NCBI GenBank assembly: GCA_016763255.1
Contig: JAESUA010000191.1
Location: forward strand, 1-6,698
Source of the DNA: Magnetovibrio sp.
GTDB taxonomy: Bacteria; Pseudomonadota; Alphaproteobacteria; Rhodospirillales; Magnetovibrionaceae
Direction: 5' to 3'
Length of the DNA stretch: 6,698 nt
The notes under the pieces are model-generated. The model was given only the letters and a program-made list of their open reading frames with translations, did not search any database and was not told the origin of the DNA. Shown in pieces: positions 1-6,089 of this stretch (the first letter of the stretch is position 1; each line of letters opens with the position of its first letter). The position numbers were made by a program, and so were the translations under genes.

Positions 1-36
1 AGTGCAACGTCAATAGCGCGTATGAGGATCAATCCA

Positions 37-1530
37 ATGCTCAAGAAAAGTCCAGTTTCATCAAAAATGTATGAAAGCATGGTCCAAGACCTACCCGTCG
101 CGGTGATGATTTGTGACCTGCGGGATTTTCGCATCACCTATATGAACGAAATCAGTCGCACGACCTTGCAATCAATCGAACATTTATTGCCGGTCAAGGC
201 CGCCGACATGGTCGGCACGTCCATTGATGTGTTCCACAAAAACCCGGCCCACCAACGTCAATTGCTATCCAACCCCAACAACCTGCCCTATCAAACCAAT
301 ATCACATTGGGCGGTGAAATTCTTGATCTGTTGATCACACCGATTATGGACGGCAATAAATACATCGCACCGATGCTGACGTGGTCAGTCGTCACCGACA
401 AAATCAAAAGCGAACAAGAATCTGACCGTCAGGCGCAGATGCTCGACCAGATGCCCATCAATGTATTGCTGTTGGAGCTTGAAAACTTCACCATCAACTA
501 TGCCAACAGAACCAGCGTCACCACATTGCGCACGCTTGAAAAATTGCTGCCGATCCGGGCCGACGATATTGTCGGCACCTGTGTTGATGTGTTCCACAAA
601 AACCCAGCCCACCAACGCGGCCTGTTGCGCGACCCATCAAATTTACCCCACTCGGCACAAATCCGGGTGGGAGATGAACATCTTGATTTGTTGGTTTCGG
701 CGATCAACGATACGGATGGCAACTATACCGGCGCGATGCTGACATGGAGCATCATCACCCAACGCATCAAACTGGCCGACGATTTTGAAACCAACATCGG
801 GTCCGTTGTCGGCACCGTTTCCAGTGCCTCGACCGAATTGCAATCCACCGCGGAAAGCATGGCGGCGACCTCGGAAGAAGCCACCAACCAGGCCTCCGCC
901 GTGGCAGCCGCAGCCGAAGAGCTGTCCAGTTCGGTCCAAGAGATTTCACGTCAAGTTGGCCGCTCAGCCTCCATCGCATCCGAAGCGGTGGCCGAAGCGG
1001 ATCGTTCCAACGAAATGGTTCAAGGCCTGAATAAAGCCGCCAACAAAATCGGTGATGTGGTCAATCTGATCAACGATATTGCCTCACAAACCAATTTGTT
1101 GGCGCTGAACGCAACCATCGAAGCGGCCCGCGCCGGTGAAGCCGGTAAGGGATTTGCGGTGGTGGCCTCGGAGGTCAAAAACCTCGCCAATCAGACAGCC
1201 AAGGCGACCGATGAAATTTCCACCCAAATTAGCGACATCCAAAGTGCCACCAAGGAGACGGTCGGGGCCATCGAAGGAATCGGTTCAACCATCCGTGAAA
1301 TCAACGAAATTGCCACCACCATTTCCTCTGCGGTCGAAGAACAAAATGCTTCGACCCAAGAAGTGGCACGCAACATTCAAGGTGTTACCGACGCGTCCAC
1401 CGAATCTGGCCGCGCGGCGTCGCAAGTTCTGGATGCTGCAGGCGAGTTGTCACAACAATCCGAACAATTGGGTGCCCAGGTCCAAGAATTTATGATTGAT
1501 ATTCGAGGAGGTGACTCAAAAAAAAAGTAA
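37..1530 (+). CDS. Soluble methyl-accepting chemotaxis protein with two tandem PAS domains
   Basis: A cytoplasmic chemoreceptor that would signal through CheW/CheA to the flagellar motor. Numbering from ATG 37, residues about 12-122 and 134-245 are two PAS-like sensor domains, each containing FHKNPAHQR (66-74 and 186-194) and ending in a TWS(V/I)(V/I)T strand. Residues about 250-490 form the long antiparallel helical signalling domain. Its hairpin tip at about 346-390 is canonical ([20 protein letters not shown], then [18 protein letters not shown]). No membrane-spanning segment is visible, so the receptor should sense an internal cue, as PAS domains do for redox, oxygen or small ligands. No NWETF-like CheR/CheB tether is present at the C terminus. 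ATG 37 is preferred because GAGG lies 9 bases upstream; ATG 22 is in frame and would add five residues but has no visible ribosome site. The gene runs directly into a globin frame, which suggests gas, redox or heme-related sensing (inference). Confidence 0.95.
   Translation: MLKKSPVSSKMYESMVQDLPVAVMICDLRDFRITYMNEISRTTLQSIEHLLPVKAADMVGTSIDVFHKNPAHQRQLLSNPNNLPYQTNITLGGEILDLLITPIMDGNKYIAPMLTWSVVTDKIKSEQESDRQAQMLDQMPINVLLLELENFTINYANRTSVTTLRTLEKLLPIRADDIVGTCVDVFHKNPAHQRGLLRDPSNLPHSAQIRVGDEHLDLLVSAINDTDGNYTGAMLTWSIITQRIKLADDFETNIGSVVGTVSSASTELQSTAESMAATSEEATNQASAVAAAAEELSSSVQEISRQVGRSASIASEAVAEADRSNEMVQGLNKAANKIGDVVNLINDIASQTNLLALNATIEAARAGEAGKGFAVVASEVKNLANQTAKATDEISTQISDIQSATKETVGAIEGIGSTIREINEIATTISSAVEEQNASTQEVARNIQGVTDASTESGRAASQVLDAAGELSQQSEQLGAQVQEFMIDIRGGDSKKK
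224..257 (+). repeat. First copy of 34-base direct repeat (PAS-A)
   Basis: This stretch matches 584-617 at 33 of 34 bases, the only difference being G246 against A606. It encodes [12 protein letters not shown] in the first PAS domain. The offset is exactly 360 bases (120 codons), so it marks an internal domain duplication. Flanking PAS sequence is far less similar at the DNA level. Confidence 0.9.
584..617 (+). repeat. Second copy of 34-base direct repeat (PAS-B)
   Basis: This is the partner of 224-257, encoding [12 protein letters not shown] in the second PAS domain. An upstream block GTCGGCAC (571-578) also matches the first copy (211-218), with a few differences between the blocks. Confidence 0.9.
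1506..1514 (+). promoter_or_regulatory. Perfect Shine-Dalgarno-like element inside the chemoreceptor 3' end
   Basis: AGGAGGTGA is a full-length match to the 16S rRNA anti-Shine-Dalgarno sequence, placed in the last codons of the chemoreceptor gene. No ATG, GTG or TTG follows at a normal distance. The only nearby start codon is GTG 1511-1513, which lies inside the element and in the wrong frame for the globin. It may be a ribosome site for the globin whose start has been lost, or a frameshift-stimulating site, as AGGGAG is upstream of the dnaX slippery sequence. It lies 9 bases (counting from AGGAGG) before a slippery heptamer. Confidence 0.75.
1518..1527 (+). other. A9 run with A AAA AAG slippery heptamer before the chemoreceptor stop
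   Basis: Nine A (1518-1526) and a G precede the stop codon; in the chemoreceptor frame this reads TCA AAA AAA AAG TAA. The heptamer A AAA AAG (1521-1527) is the one used for -1 frameshifting in Escherichia coli dnaX. A -1 shift here continues GTA ACT AAG into the globin frame. The run is also long enough for transcriptional slippage or for a sequencing length error. Use as a frameshift site is inferred; the sequence match is direct. Confidence 0.5.
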
Positions 1531-1558
1531 CTAAGTCGGCGTCCAAACCACGCAGCGC

Positions 1559-1582
1559 CACTCGGGTCCCCACTCGGGCCCC
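1559..1582 (+). repeat. Tandem 12-base repeat in the globin leader
   Basis: CACTCGGGTCCC (1559-1570) is followed directly by CACTCGGGCCCC (1571-1582), one mismatch apart. In the globin frame they encode TRVP-TRAP, so the repeat preserves the frame and has lengthened the basic proline-rich leader. This supports translation of the region in that frame. Confidence 0.7.
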
Positions 1583-1594
1583 CTCTAGGCCCGA
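1574..1594 (+). repeat. Small GC-rich hairpin in the globin leader
   Basis: TCGGGCC (1574-1580) and GGCCCGA (1588-1594) form a perfect 7-base-pair stem with a 7-base loop. No T run follows, so it is not a terminator. It lies 46 bases after the slippery heptamer, which is too far for a classic frameshift stimulator. It may be incidental. Confidence 0.45.
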
Positions 1595-2076
1595 ACCGGC
1601 ATCAAGTGGGCCGTTCACAGGTCGTCAAATTCAGTTGGTACAAGACACCTTTGCAATGGTTGAGCCCATCGCCGAACAAGCCGCCGAATTGTTCTACACC
1701 CGTTTGTTTGAATTGGACCCAAGCCTCAAAGCTTTGTTCAAATAGGACATAAAAGAACAAGGTCGCAAGCTGATGGCCACGCTTAAATTTGCGGTTGCCA
1801 CCCTGACCAAGCTTGACCAGCTTGTCCCGGCGGTCGAAAAACTGGGCCGCGCTCATGTGGGGTACGGCGTCAAAGCCCCCCACTACGATACCGTCGGCGA
1901 AGCCCTTTTATGGACCTTGGGTCAAGGTTTGGGTGAGGCCTTCACACCGGAGGTCGAAGATGCCTGGACCGCCGTTTACATAACCCTAGCCGCAACCATG
2001 AAGCATGCGGCCAAGAGTTAACGCAACGAGGGAAGTAATACGCGCATAGAAGAAACAGCATCTATCTCCCAACTAA

Positions 2077-2119
2077 AGCCGTCACCTGACAAGTCCCCCC
2101 CAGGTGACGGCTCCTTTTT
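2077..2119 (+). terminator. Intrinsic terminator, probably bidirectional
   Basis: AGCCGTCACCTG (2077-2088) and CAGGTGACGGCT (2101-2112) form a perfect 12-base-pair stem with a 12-base loop, followed on the + strand by CC and five T (2115-2119). It lies 56 bases after the globin stop. On the minus strand the same stem is followed by TTTAGTT, a weaker U tract, and it lies downstream of the stop codon at 2140 of the convergent operon. It can therefore close both transcription units. Confidence 0.92.
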
Positions 2120-2139
2120 GCCGGAAATGCTCAAGCCGT

Positions 2140-2505
2140 TTATTCTTTGTTCGCAATTTGAATATCGTCAACCGACGCATATTCGATGGTGTTCAAAGTG
2201 CCGTCCAGATCGACGATTACGATGTCGCCTTCGATCACCCGCGATGCATCTGGATTGGTGTTGAAAAAGTTCCAGATAAAACAAGCCGCCAGCACTTCAC
2301 CAGGACCTTGGTCGATGTCTTCGTTTTCTTGCGCCCGCGCCATGAAGTTATCCAGAAGGGTGCGCGCCTTCATCAAATCATCTTCGCCGTGGCGATCGAT
2401 TTCTTTTTCGGCCTCATTCAAATCGGTCAAAAATTTATCGAAAGTTGACTCTGAGATTGCAAAATCTGCAACCAATCCGGCACTGAAATACGTTACGTTG
2501 CGCAT
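2140..2505 (-). CDS. Acidic 121-residue protein of unknown function
   Basis: I do not recognise this family. The protein is strongly acidic and soluble, with no signal peptide or membrane segment. Its N-terminal half is probably helical (about residues 20-60, rich in Glu, Asp and Lys). A more hydrophobic stretch follows at about 70-82 (EVLAACFIWNFF), then a strand-like VIEGDIVIVDLDG and a short acidic tail. The ATG at 2505 lies 12 bases after the hdaA stop, and TAGGGG, which overlaps that stop codon, supplies the ribosome site, so the two genes are probably translationally linked. It is the last gene before the shared terminator. Position suggests co-expression with hdaA, but no function can be assigned. 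The good ribosome site, tight operon spacing and coding-like composition argue that it is a real gene. Confidence 0.75.
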   Translation of the reverse strand: MRNVTYFSAGLVADFAISESTFDKFLTDLNEAEKEIDRHGEDDLMKARTLLDNFMARAQENEDIDQGPGEVLAACFIWNFFNTNPDASRVIEGDIVIVDLDGTLNTIEYASVDDIQIANKE

Positions 2506-2517
2506 GTTTGATTACCC

Positions 2518-3192
2518 CTATAAATCTTCGATCACCTGGCGCACCAGGGGAATTGTAATGGCGCGCTTTTGAGCAAGCGCACGTTCATCGACAGCACGGA
2601 TCAAATCGCGCACCCCGGCAAAAGACCGGTCCATGCGCGCCAGCATATACGTCAAAACATCCTGGTCTATGTTCAATTGTCGATCTGCGAATTGTTTAAC
2701 GATCAGCGCCATCAAGAGCGCATCGTCGGGTGGTTGAATTTGTGCAACCGGCGCCGTATTCAAGCGCGAACTGAGATCTTTGAGCTCAATCGGCCAGCGC
2801 GCAGGTGGGTTTTCCCCGGTCATTAAAATTTTGATGTCACCTTCACGCGCAAGATTATAAAGATGCAAGAGTTCTTCAGCCAAACCTTCGACCAAAAATT
2901 CAGTGACATCTTCCAACACCAAAGCGCTCGCCCCCACCAACACACCGTCGGCGCGTTCAGACTGCAAATCTCGCGGCGTGATCATGCGCGCCCCGCTCAT
3001 GCACTGAAACACATGCGCCAAATGGGTCTTGCCCGCACCTTGGGAGGCGGCGATAACCAACACCGGACCGGGCCAGTCGGGCCAACGTTCCACCCAGGCA
3101 ATGGCATGGGCATTGGGTGGCGCAACCAAAAAATCTTCACCGCCCAAGGCAGGCCGGTGGTCAAAATCAAAGGGAATTTGTTTATTGGCCAA
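2518..3192 (-). CDS. hdaA: HdaA, DnaA-related AAA+ replication initiation regulator
   Basis: Hda-type proteins bind the DNA sliding clamp and stimulate ATP hydrolysis by DnaA, which prevents re-initiation of replication. From the TTG at 3192 the protein is 224 residues, normal for the family. Residues 5-10, QIPFDF, match the clamp-binding hexapeptide (QLSLPL in E. coli Hda). HRPALGGEDFLV follows, then a Walker A at 49-56 (ASQGAGKT), Walker B around 90-96 (ALVLEDV), sensor 1 at 122-130 (ILMTGENPP), an arginine-finger candidate Arg143, and sensor 2 in SFAGVRDLIRAV (Arg195). The first Walker A glycine is replaced by alanine. TTG is chosen because it keeps the clamp motif and avoids a long overlap with the permease gene. 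The reading frame stays open up to an ATG at 3306, but that extra sequence is the permease coding region read in another frame. The TTG lies four bases after the permease stop, with only a weak ribosome site. The gene ends TAG, and after one GGG codon a TAA follows in frame. Confidence 0.9.
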   Translation of the reverse strand: MANKQIPFDFDHRPALGGEDFLVAPPNAHAIAWVERWPDWPGPVLVIAASQGAGKTHLAHVFQCMSGARMITPRDLQSERADGVLVGASALVLEDVTEFLVEGLAEELLHLYNLAREGDIKILMTGENPPARWPIELKDLSSRLNTAPVAQIQPPDDALLMALIVKQFADRQLNIDQDVLTYMLARMDRSFAGVRDLIRAVDERALAQKRAITIPLVRQVIEDL

Positions 3193-3196
3193 TGGT

Positions 3197-4264
3197 TTAA
3201 ACGCCCGTGTAGAAGGCGCTGTCGCGGTAACGCCCAATGGCAAAGCGCACCAACACACCGATGATAGAGGCCGTGGGAACCGCCAACAATACCCCGGTAA
3301 AACCAAACAGAGAGGCCCCTGCCATCAAGGCGAAGATGATCCACACCGGATGCAAACCAACCCGTCCACCGACCAAATTGGGGGTTAAAAACGCCGCGTC
3401 AATCGTCTGTCCGATGGCGAACACGCTGGCCACCATGACAAACGACATGGGGTCACTGAACTGCATCAGCGCCACCCCAAAAGCCACCATCAGGCCGATG
3501 ATCATGCCGACATATGGCACAAACGCCAACACCCCGGTGCCCAATCCGATCAACAAACCAAAATCGAGCCCGACCAAGGTGAGGCCGGTGGCATACAGCG
3601 TGCCCAGCGCCAAACAGACGGTGGCCTGACCACGCACGAAGCCAGCGATGGTGGCATCAATTTCACGAAATTGCGCCCGAATGGTGTCCACCGACGTCCG
3701 CGGCAAAAGCTCATCCACCTTGGTCACCAAAAGATCCCAATCGCGCAACAAGAAAAATGCAACCACCGGCATGATGAACACCAGCGAGAGGGTGTTAACC
3801 ACCGCCTTGCCACCCAAGAAAAGGCTTTTTAAGACATCGATCAGCCACGACACCGCGGCACCGGCAAATGCGCCGGCGTTGTCTTTGAGCGTTTGAATTT
3901 CATTGGCGCCCAGTTCACGTTCAATCTGGGCGATCAAGGGGTCGAGAAAATCGTGGGCGGCGGTCACGGCATCGGGAATACGCGCCACCAAGCCCACAAT
4001 TTGTGCCTGCAAAAGGGGGAACAAAGCCATCCCCAATGCCGAAATAAGGGCAAAAAATGTCAAAAGAATCAAGGCTGTTGCCGCAGATCGCGATTTCAAC
4101 CCGACTTCCAGCCTGTCGGCCAGTGGATCGAGGAAATAGGCCACCGCCAAACCGGCAACAAAGGGGGTCAGCACACCGCTCAACACATAGAGCAGCAGCA
4201 AAAACACCCCCAGGCCCACGACCCTGAACCACATTTGCTTTTCCCGGCTTGTTGTTTTGTCCAT
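3197..4264 (-). CDS. AI-2E family (PerM/TqsA-type) membrane permease
   Basis: A polytopic inner-membrane protein of 355 residues from the ATG at 4264, the normal length for this family. Members have been linked to export of autoinducer-2 or other small molecules, or to Na+/H+ exchange; the substrate cannot be read from sequence. Hydrophobic segments lie at about 12-46 (two), 61-83, 155-173, 212-232, 234-262, 273-290 and 306-339, with a long soluble loop at about 85-150. Signature stretches are VAYFLDPLADRLE near the N terminus, GVLAFVPYVGMIIG in the centre, LTPNLVGGRVGLHPVWIIF, and FGFTGVLLAVPTASIIGVL at the C terminus. ATG 4264 is preferred over an upstream in-frame ATG at 4312 because GGGGAGG sits just before it. 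The start lies one base after the stop of the upstream phosphatidyltransferase gene, whose last codons form the ribosome site, so the two are translationally coupled. Confidence 0.95.
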   Translation of the reverse strand: MDKTTSREKQMWFRVVGLGVFLLLLYVLSGVLTPFVAGLAVAYFLDPLADRLEVGLKSRSAATALILLTFFALISALGMALFPLLQAQIVGLVARIPDAVTAAHDFLDPLIAQIERELGANEIQTLKDNAGAFAGAAVSWLIDVLKSLFLGGKAVVNTLSLVFIMPVVAFFLLRDWDLLVTKVDELLPRTSVDTIRAQFREIDATIAGFVRGQATVCLALGTLYATGLTLVGLDFGLLIGLGTGVLAFVPYVGMIIGLMVAFGVALMQFSDPMSFVMVASVFAIGQTIDAAFLTPNLVGGRVGLHPVWIIFALMAGASLFGFTGVLLAVPTASIIGVLVRFAIGRYRDSAFYTGV

Positions 4265-4265
4265 G

Positions 4266-4808
4266 CTACCTCCCCTCCAACTGGGACCAGCGGCGTATCC
4301 ACACCACCGCATAAGCCAGCCCCGATATAATCGTCGCCATGGCGGTCAAGATCACCAAAGCATCCAATCCACCATCCAATTCAATGCCATATCCGGCGTT
4401 CGCCATCACCGCTGCCGCCAAGACAATCTGCAAGACGGTGTTCACCTTGCTCACCATCAAGGGCTGCATGGTAAGCGAATGTGTCATGGTTTCAAAGAGC
4501 AGCGCCCCGCCCACAATCATCAGGTCGCGAAACACCACCAAGATCACCAACCAATTGGGTAAAACACCTGCGATGCCAAGCGTTATATATACGGACACCA
4601 GCAAGGCTTTGTCGGCAATCGGATCGAGATATTTGCCCAGTTCGGTTTCCATGTTGAAGCGCTTGGCGATAAAACCGTCGACTCCATCCGAAATCCCCGC
4701 CGCGACAAACACCCAAAACGCCCACAACAAATGGTCTTCGACAATCAGCCAAACCAAAAAAGGGGTTGAGGCAATTCTCAACATGGTGATGAAATTGGGC
4801 AGGTTCAC
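4266..4808 (-). CDS. CDP-alcohol phosphatidyltransferase family membrane enzyme
   Basis: A membrane enzyme of phospholipid synthesis that transfers a phosphatidyl group from CDP-diacylglycerol to an alcohol acceptor, most like PgsA (glycerol-3-phosphate) or single-domain cardiolipin synthases. It has 180 residues from a GTG at 4808, usual for the family. The metal-binding motif is complete: Asp41, Asp44-Gly45, Ala48, Gly58, Asp62 and Asp66 in SDGVDGFIAKRF and LGKYLDPIADK. Position 49 is Lys where the consensus has Arg. Hydrophobic segments lie at about 14-39, 68-80, 84-105, 122-138 and 148-170. GTG is chosen because VNLPNFITMLRI matches the usual N terminus, and AAGGGA lies 9 bases upstream, overlapping the TAA of the preceding DUF2066 gene. 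A longer in-frame version from 4931 would overlap that gene heavily and adds unrelated sequence. The acceptor alcohol is not determined, so no gene symbol is given. Confidence 0.92.
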   Translation of the reverse strand: MNLPNFITMLRIASTPFLVWLIVEDHLLWAFWVFVAAGISDGVDGFIAKRFNMETELGKYLDPIADKALLVSVYITLGIAGVLPNWLVILVVFRDLMIVGGALLFETMTHSLTMQPLMVSKVNTVLQIVLAAAVMANAGYGIELDGGLDALVILTAMATIISGLAYAVVWIRRWSQLEGR

Positions 4809-4821
4809 GGAGGGAAATCCC

Positions 4822-5958
4822 TTATTGGGTGGTCGAGGTCTGGGAAACCTTTTGCGCCAAGAACCATCCGCCAGCCTCTTCCCAAAGCACCAGGTCGGCC
4901 TGATCGAGCGACAAAGCCAATTGCTCCGCATCGCCGATGAAGTGCAAATTCAAGCGCACCTCATCACGGCGCAACAACACCAGGTCGGCACGCCGCACAA
5001 TCGCCACCCCGTTCAAGCGATCACGCACCTTCACCCAATCGCCAAGGCCCGAGACCGGCACGGAAATCGGCAACAGCTGCGCGCTGCCCGCCTGGATCAA
5101 ATTATCTTGTTTCCAGTTGTCTTCGACCTGGGCGGTCAACTGCACCACCGCACGGTTCAACAAAACCGAAAGATCGTCGCCGGGCTTTGAGCTGAAGCTT
5201 TTGACCACCGTGTGTTCTTGCATCGCACTGCCAAAACGGGTCAGATAAACCTCCAATTCCGGCAAGCCATTGTACGAATCCATGCGCAATATGCCATGTG
5301 CCACCACCACATCACCCGCGTCATAGCGCTGGGCGATGGCTTCCAGGCGCGACATATCACCTTCGATGGCTTGTTCAGCCCCGATGGTGCGCACATCGTT
5401 GAGATCGCCCGCCGGCAAAATCGTCGGCACCAGGCCCTGGCCGGGGCCATTTCGGCTGTAATCGTTCCACGCAGTGCGCCACGGATTGGGATCATCCCAT
5501 AACAACAATGCCCCGGCGGCCTGATAAACCGGCTACATCAAAACCGGTTTTGAGGATGTTTCGGCAAATGGCAGGCCATATTCATCCAACAGTGCGCGCA
5601 CACCTTTCGCGCGAAAGCGATAATTGAGTTTGGCGATGTAGCGCACGGTTGACGCTTTTTCTTCGGCAACGGTAAAATCTTGAACCAATTCAGTGATTTG
5701 GGCGGCACCGATGTCCGGCAAACGATTGTGATAGGCCTGCAAGGTGAGGCGCTTCAAAAGCAGGATAAAGGCCTTCTTTTCGCCCTCGGCCATGGCTTGC
5801 ACACGGGCGGTGGCAGCCGAATCGGATGTGACATCAACGGTCACGTTGGAGACTTCAAACAAGCGCGGGGCGGCGGCCTCAACCGACGTACTTGGGAACA
5901 GTCCAACACCCGTGAACAGCAGGACAAAAACAAGCCCCAAAGCACTGCCAATTCTCAT
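4822..5958 (-). pseudogene. DUF2066-type exported protein, interrupted by an in-frame TAG
   Basis: A protein of unknown function that matches the DUF2066 family in layout. From the ATG at 5958 (MRIGSALG, with AAGGGG 9 bases upstream) a signal peptide covers about residues 1-29, ending near VEAAA, so the product would be exported; an ATG at 5985 would add nine residues. The mature N-terminal part has VSNVTVDVTSDSAATARVQA, then EKKAFILLLKRL and DFTVAEEKASTVRYIAKLNYRF, which are typical. At codon 142 (5535-5533) the frame hits TAG between SKPVLM and PVYQAAGALLLWDDPNPW. The same frame then continues without change for 236 more codons to TAA at 4824-4822. Family members usually have Leu-Pro-Val here, so a single change TTG to TAG would explain it. 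As read, translation would yield a truncated exported protein, or a second product from an internal start such as ATG 5508. It is the first gene of the operon. Both halves look conserved, so decay, if real, is recent. Confidence 0.85.
5538..5553. repeat. Perfect 16-base palindrome next to the DUF2066 TAG
   Basis: TCAAAACCGGTTTTGA is identical to its reverse complement. It lies in the codons for Ser-Lys-Pro-Val-Leu of the DUF2066 frame, two bases from the in-frame TAG. The amino acids are the expected family sequence, so the palindrome may be coincidental. Confidence 0.5.
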
Positions 5959-6061
5959 GTGTCGTGTCCCCTTGTTTTGCGCCATTGCAAAGCGGCCCTA
6001 AATGGTTATGTTTCACCTTCTTGGCACTGGTTTTACCACGTTGAGCCACCAATACCAGAGC

Positions 6062-6076
6062 GGCGTTTGAAACGCC
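6062..6076. promoter_or_regulatory. Perfect palindrome just upstream of the purM ribosome site
   Basis: GGCGTTT (6062-6068) and AAACGCC (6070-6076) are perfect inverted repeats around a single central G. The element ends one base before the Shine-Dalgarno sequence GAGGAGG. With a one-base gap it suits binding by a dimeric repressor better than an RNA hairpin. It could control purM or the divergent operon. No specific regulator is recognised. Confidence 0.5.
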
Positions 6077-6077
6077 C

Positions 6078-6084
6078 GAGGAGG
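6078..6084 (+). promoter_or_regulatory. Strong ribosome binding site of purM, deciding an ATT start
   Basis: GAGGAGG is followed by ATGCC and then ATT at 6090-6092 in the purM frame, a 5-base spacer that is in the normal range. The ATG at 6085 abuts the site with no spacer and is in another frame. This points to ATT 6090 as the initiation position. Confidence 0.75.
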
Positions 6085-6089
6085 ATGCC

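Larger units (their letters stand above)
1511..2021 (+). pseudogene. Single-domain bacterial globin, interrupted by TAG and lacking a clear start
   Basis: The frame from about 1527 to TAA 2019-2021 encodes a heme globin of the Vitreoscilla/flavohemoglobin-like class, expected to bind O2 or NO. Visible landmarks: TGRQIQLVQDTF at the start of helix A, the B10 tyrosine in ELFYTRLF (Tyr codon 1695-1697), the CD1 phenylalanine in LKALF (1737-1739), EQGRKLM in helix E, the proximal F8 histidine in GRAHVGYGV (1854-1856), and APHYDTVGEALLWTL followed by EDAWTAVY in helices G and H. A basic Pro/Ala-rich leader of about 35 residues precedes the fold. Two problems are seen. TAG 1743-1745 sits in frame between LFK and DIKEQ, where relatives usually have a sense codon. 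No ATG, GTG or TTG in this frame lies near the ribosome site; GTG 1511 would fit only if the A run had eight instead of nine A. An ATG at 1773 would give just the E-to-H half. It is a pseudogene as read, unless recoded or mis-sequenced. Confidence 0.78.
5959..6089. promoter_or_regulatory. Divergent intergenic region between the operon and purM
   Basis: About 130 bases separate the DUF2066 start from the purM start, so promoters for both units should lie here. The best candidate I see for purM is TTGCAA (5985-5990) and TATGTT (6007-6012) with a 16-base spacer, each 4 of 6 to the sigma-70 consensus. This is weak. No convincing promoter stands out on the minus strand. A 15-base palindrome and the purM ribosome site occupy the right end. 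Confidence 0.4.

Noticed and set aside
1574..1594. Terminator or frameshift-stimulating hairpin in the globin leader
   Set aside because: No T run follows, and the stem is 46 bases from the slippery heptamer, beyond the usual distance for stimulation.
1773..2021. Short 82-codon gene starting at ATG 1773
   Set aside because: It is the E-to-H half of the globin, cut by the TAG at 1743. No ribosome site precedes the ATG and half a globin would not fold normally, so it is treated as part of the broken globin.
3997..4232. Long overlapping open frames on both strands within the permease gene
   Set aside because: They are out-of-frame shadows of a clear AI-2E family membrane protein and contain no recognisable domain.
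4266..4268. General reassignment of TAG to an amino acid
   Set aside because: The phosphatidyltransferase ends naturally at this TAG, one base before the permease start. Reading through would add a long out-of-frame tail over the permease gene.
4339..5190. A 283-codon + strand open frame opposite the phosphatidyltransferase and DUF2066 genes
   Set aside because: It is antisense to two recognisable conserved genes, has low-complexity composition typical of shadow frames, and lacks a ribosome site.
5538..5553. TCAAAACCGGTTTTGA as an operator or insertion site
   Set aside because: It encodes the expected SKPVL of the DUF2066 protein, so the palindrome is adequately explained by coding sequence; no target duplication or mobile element is visible.
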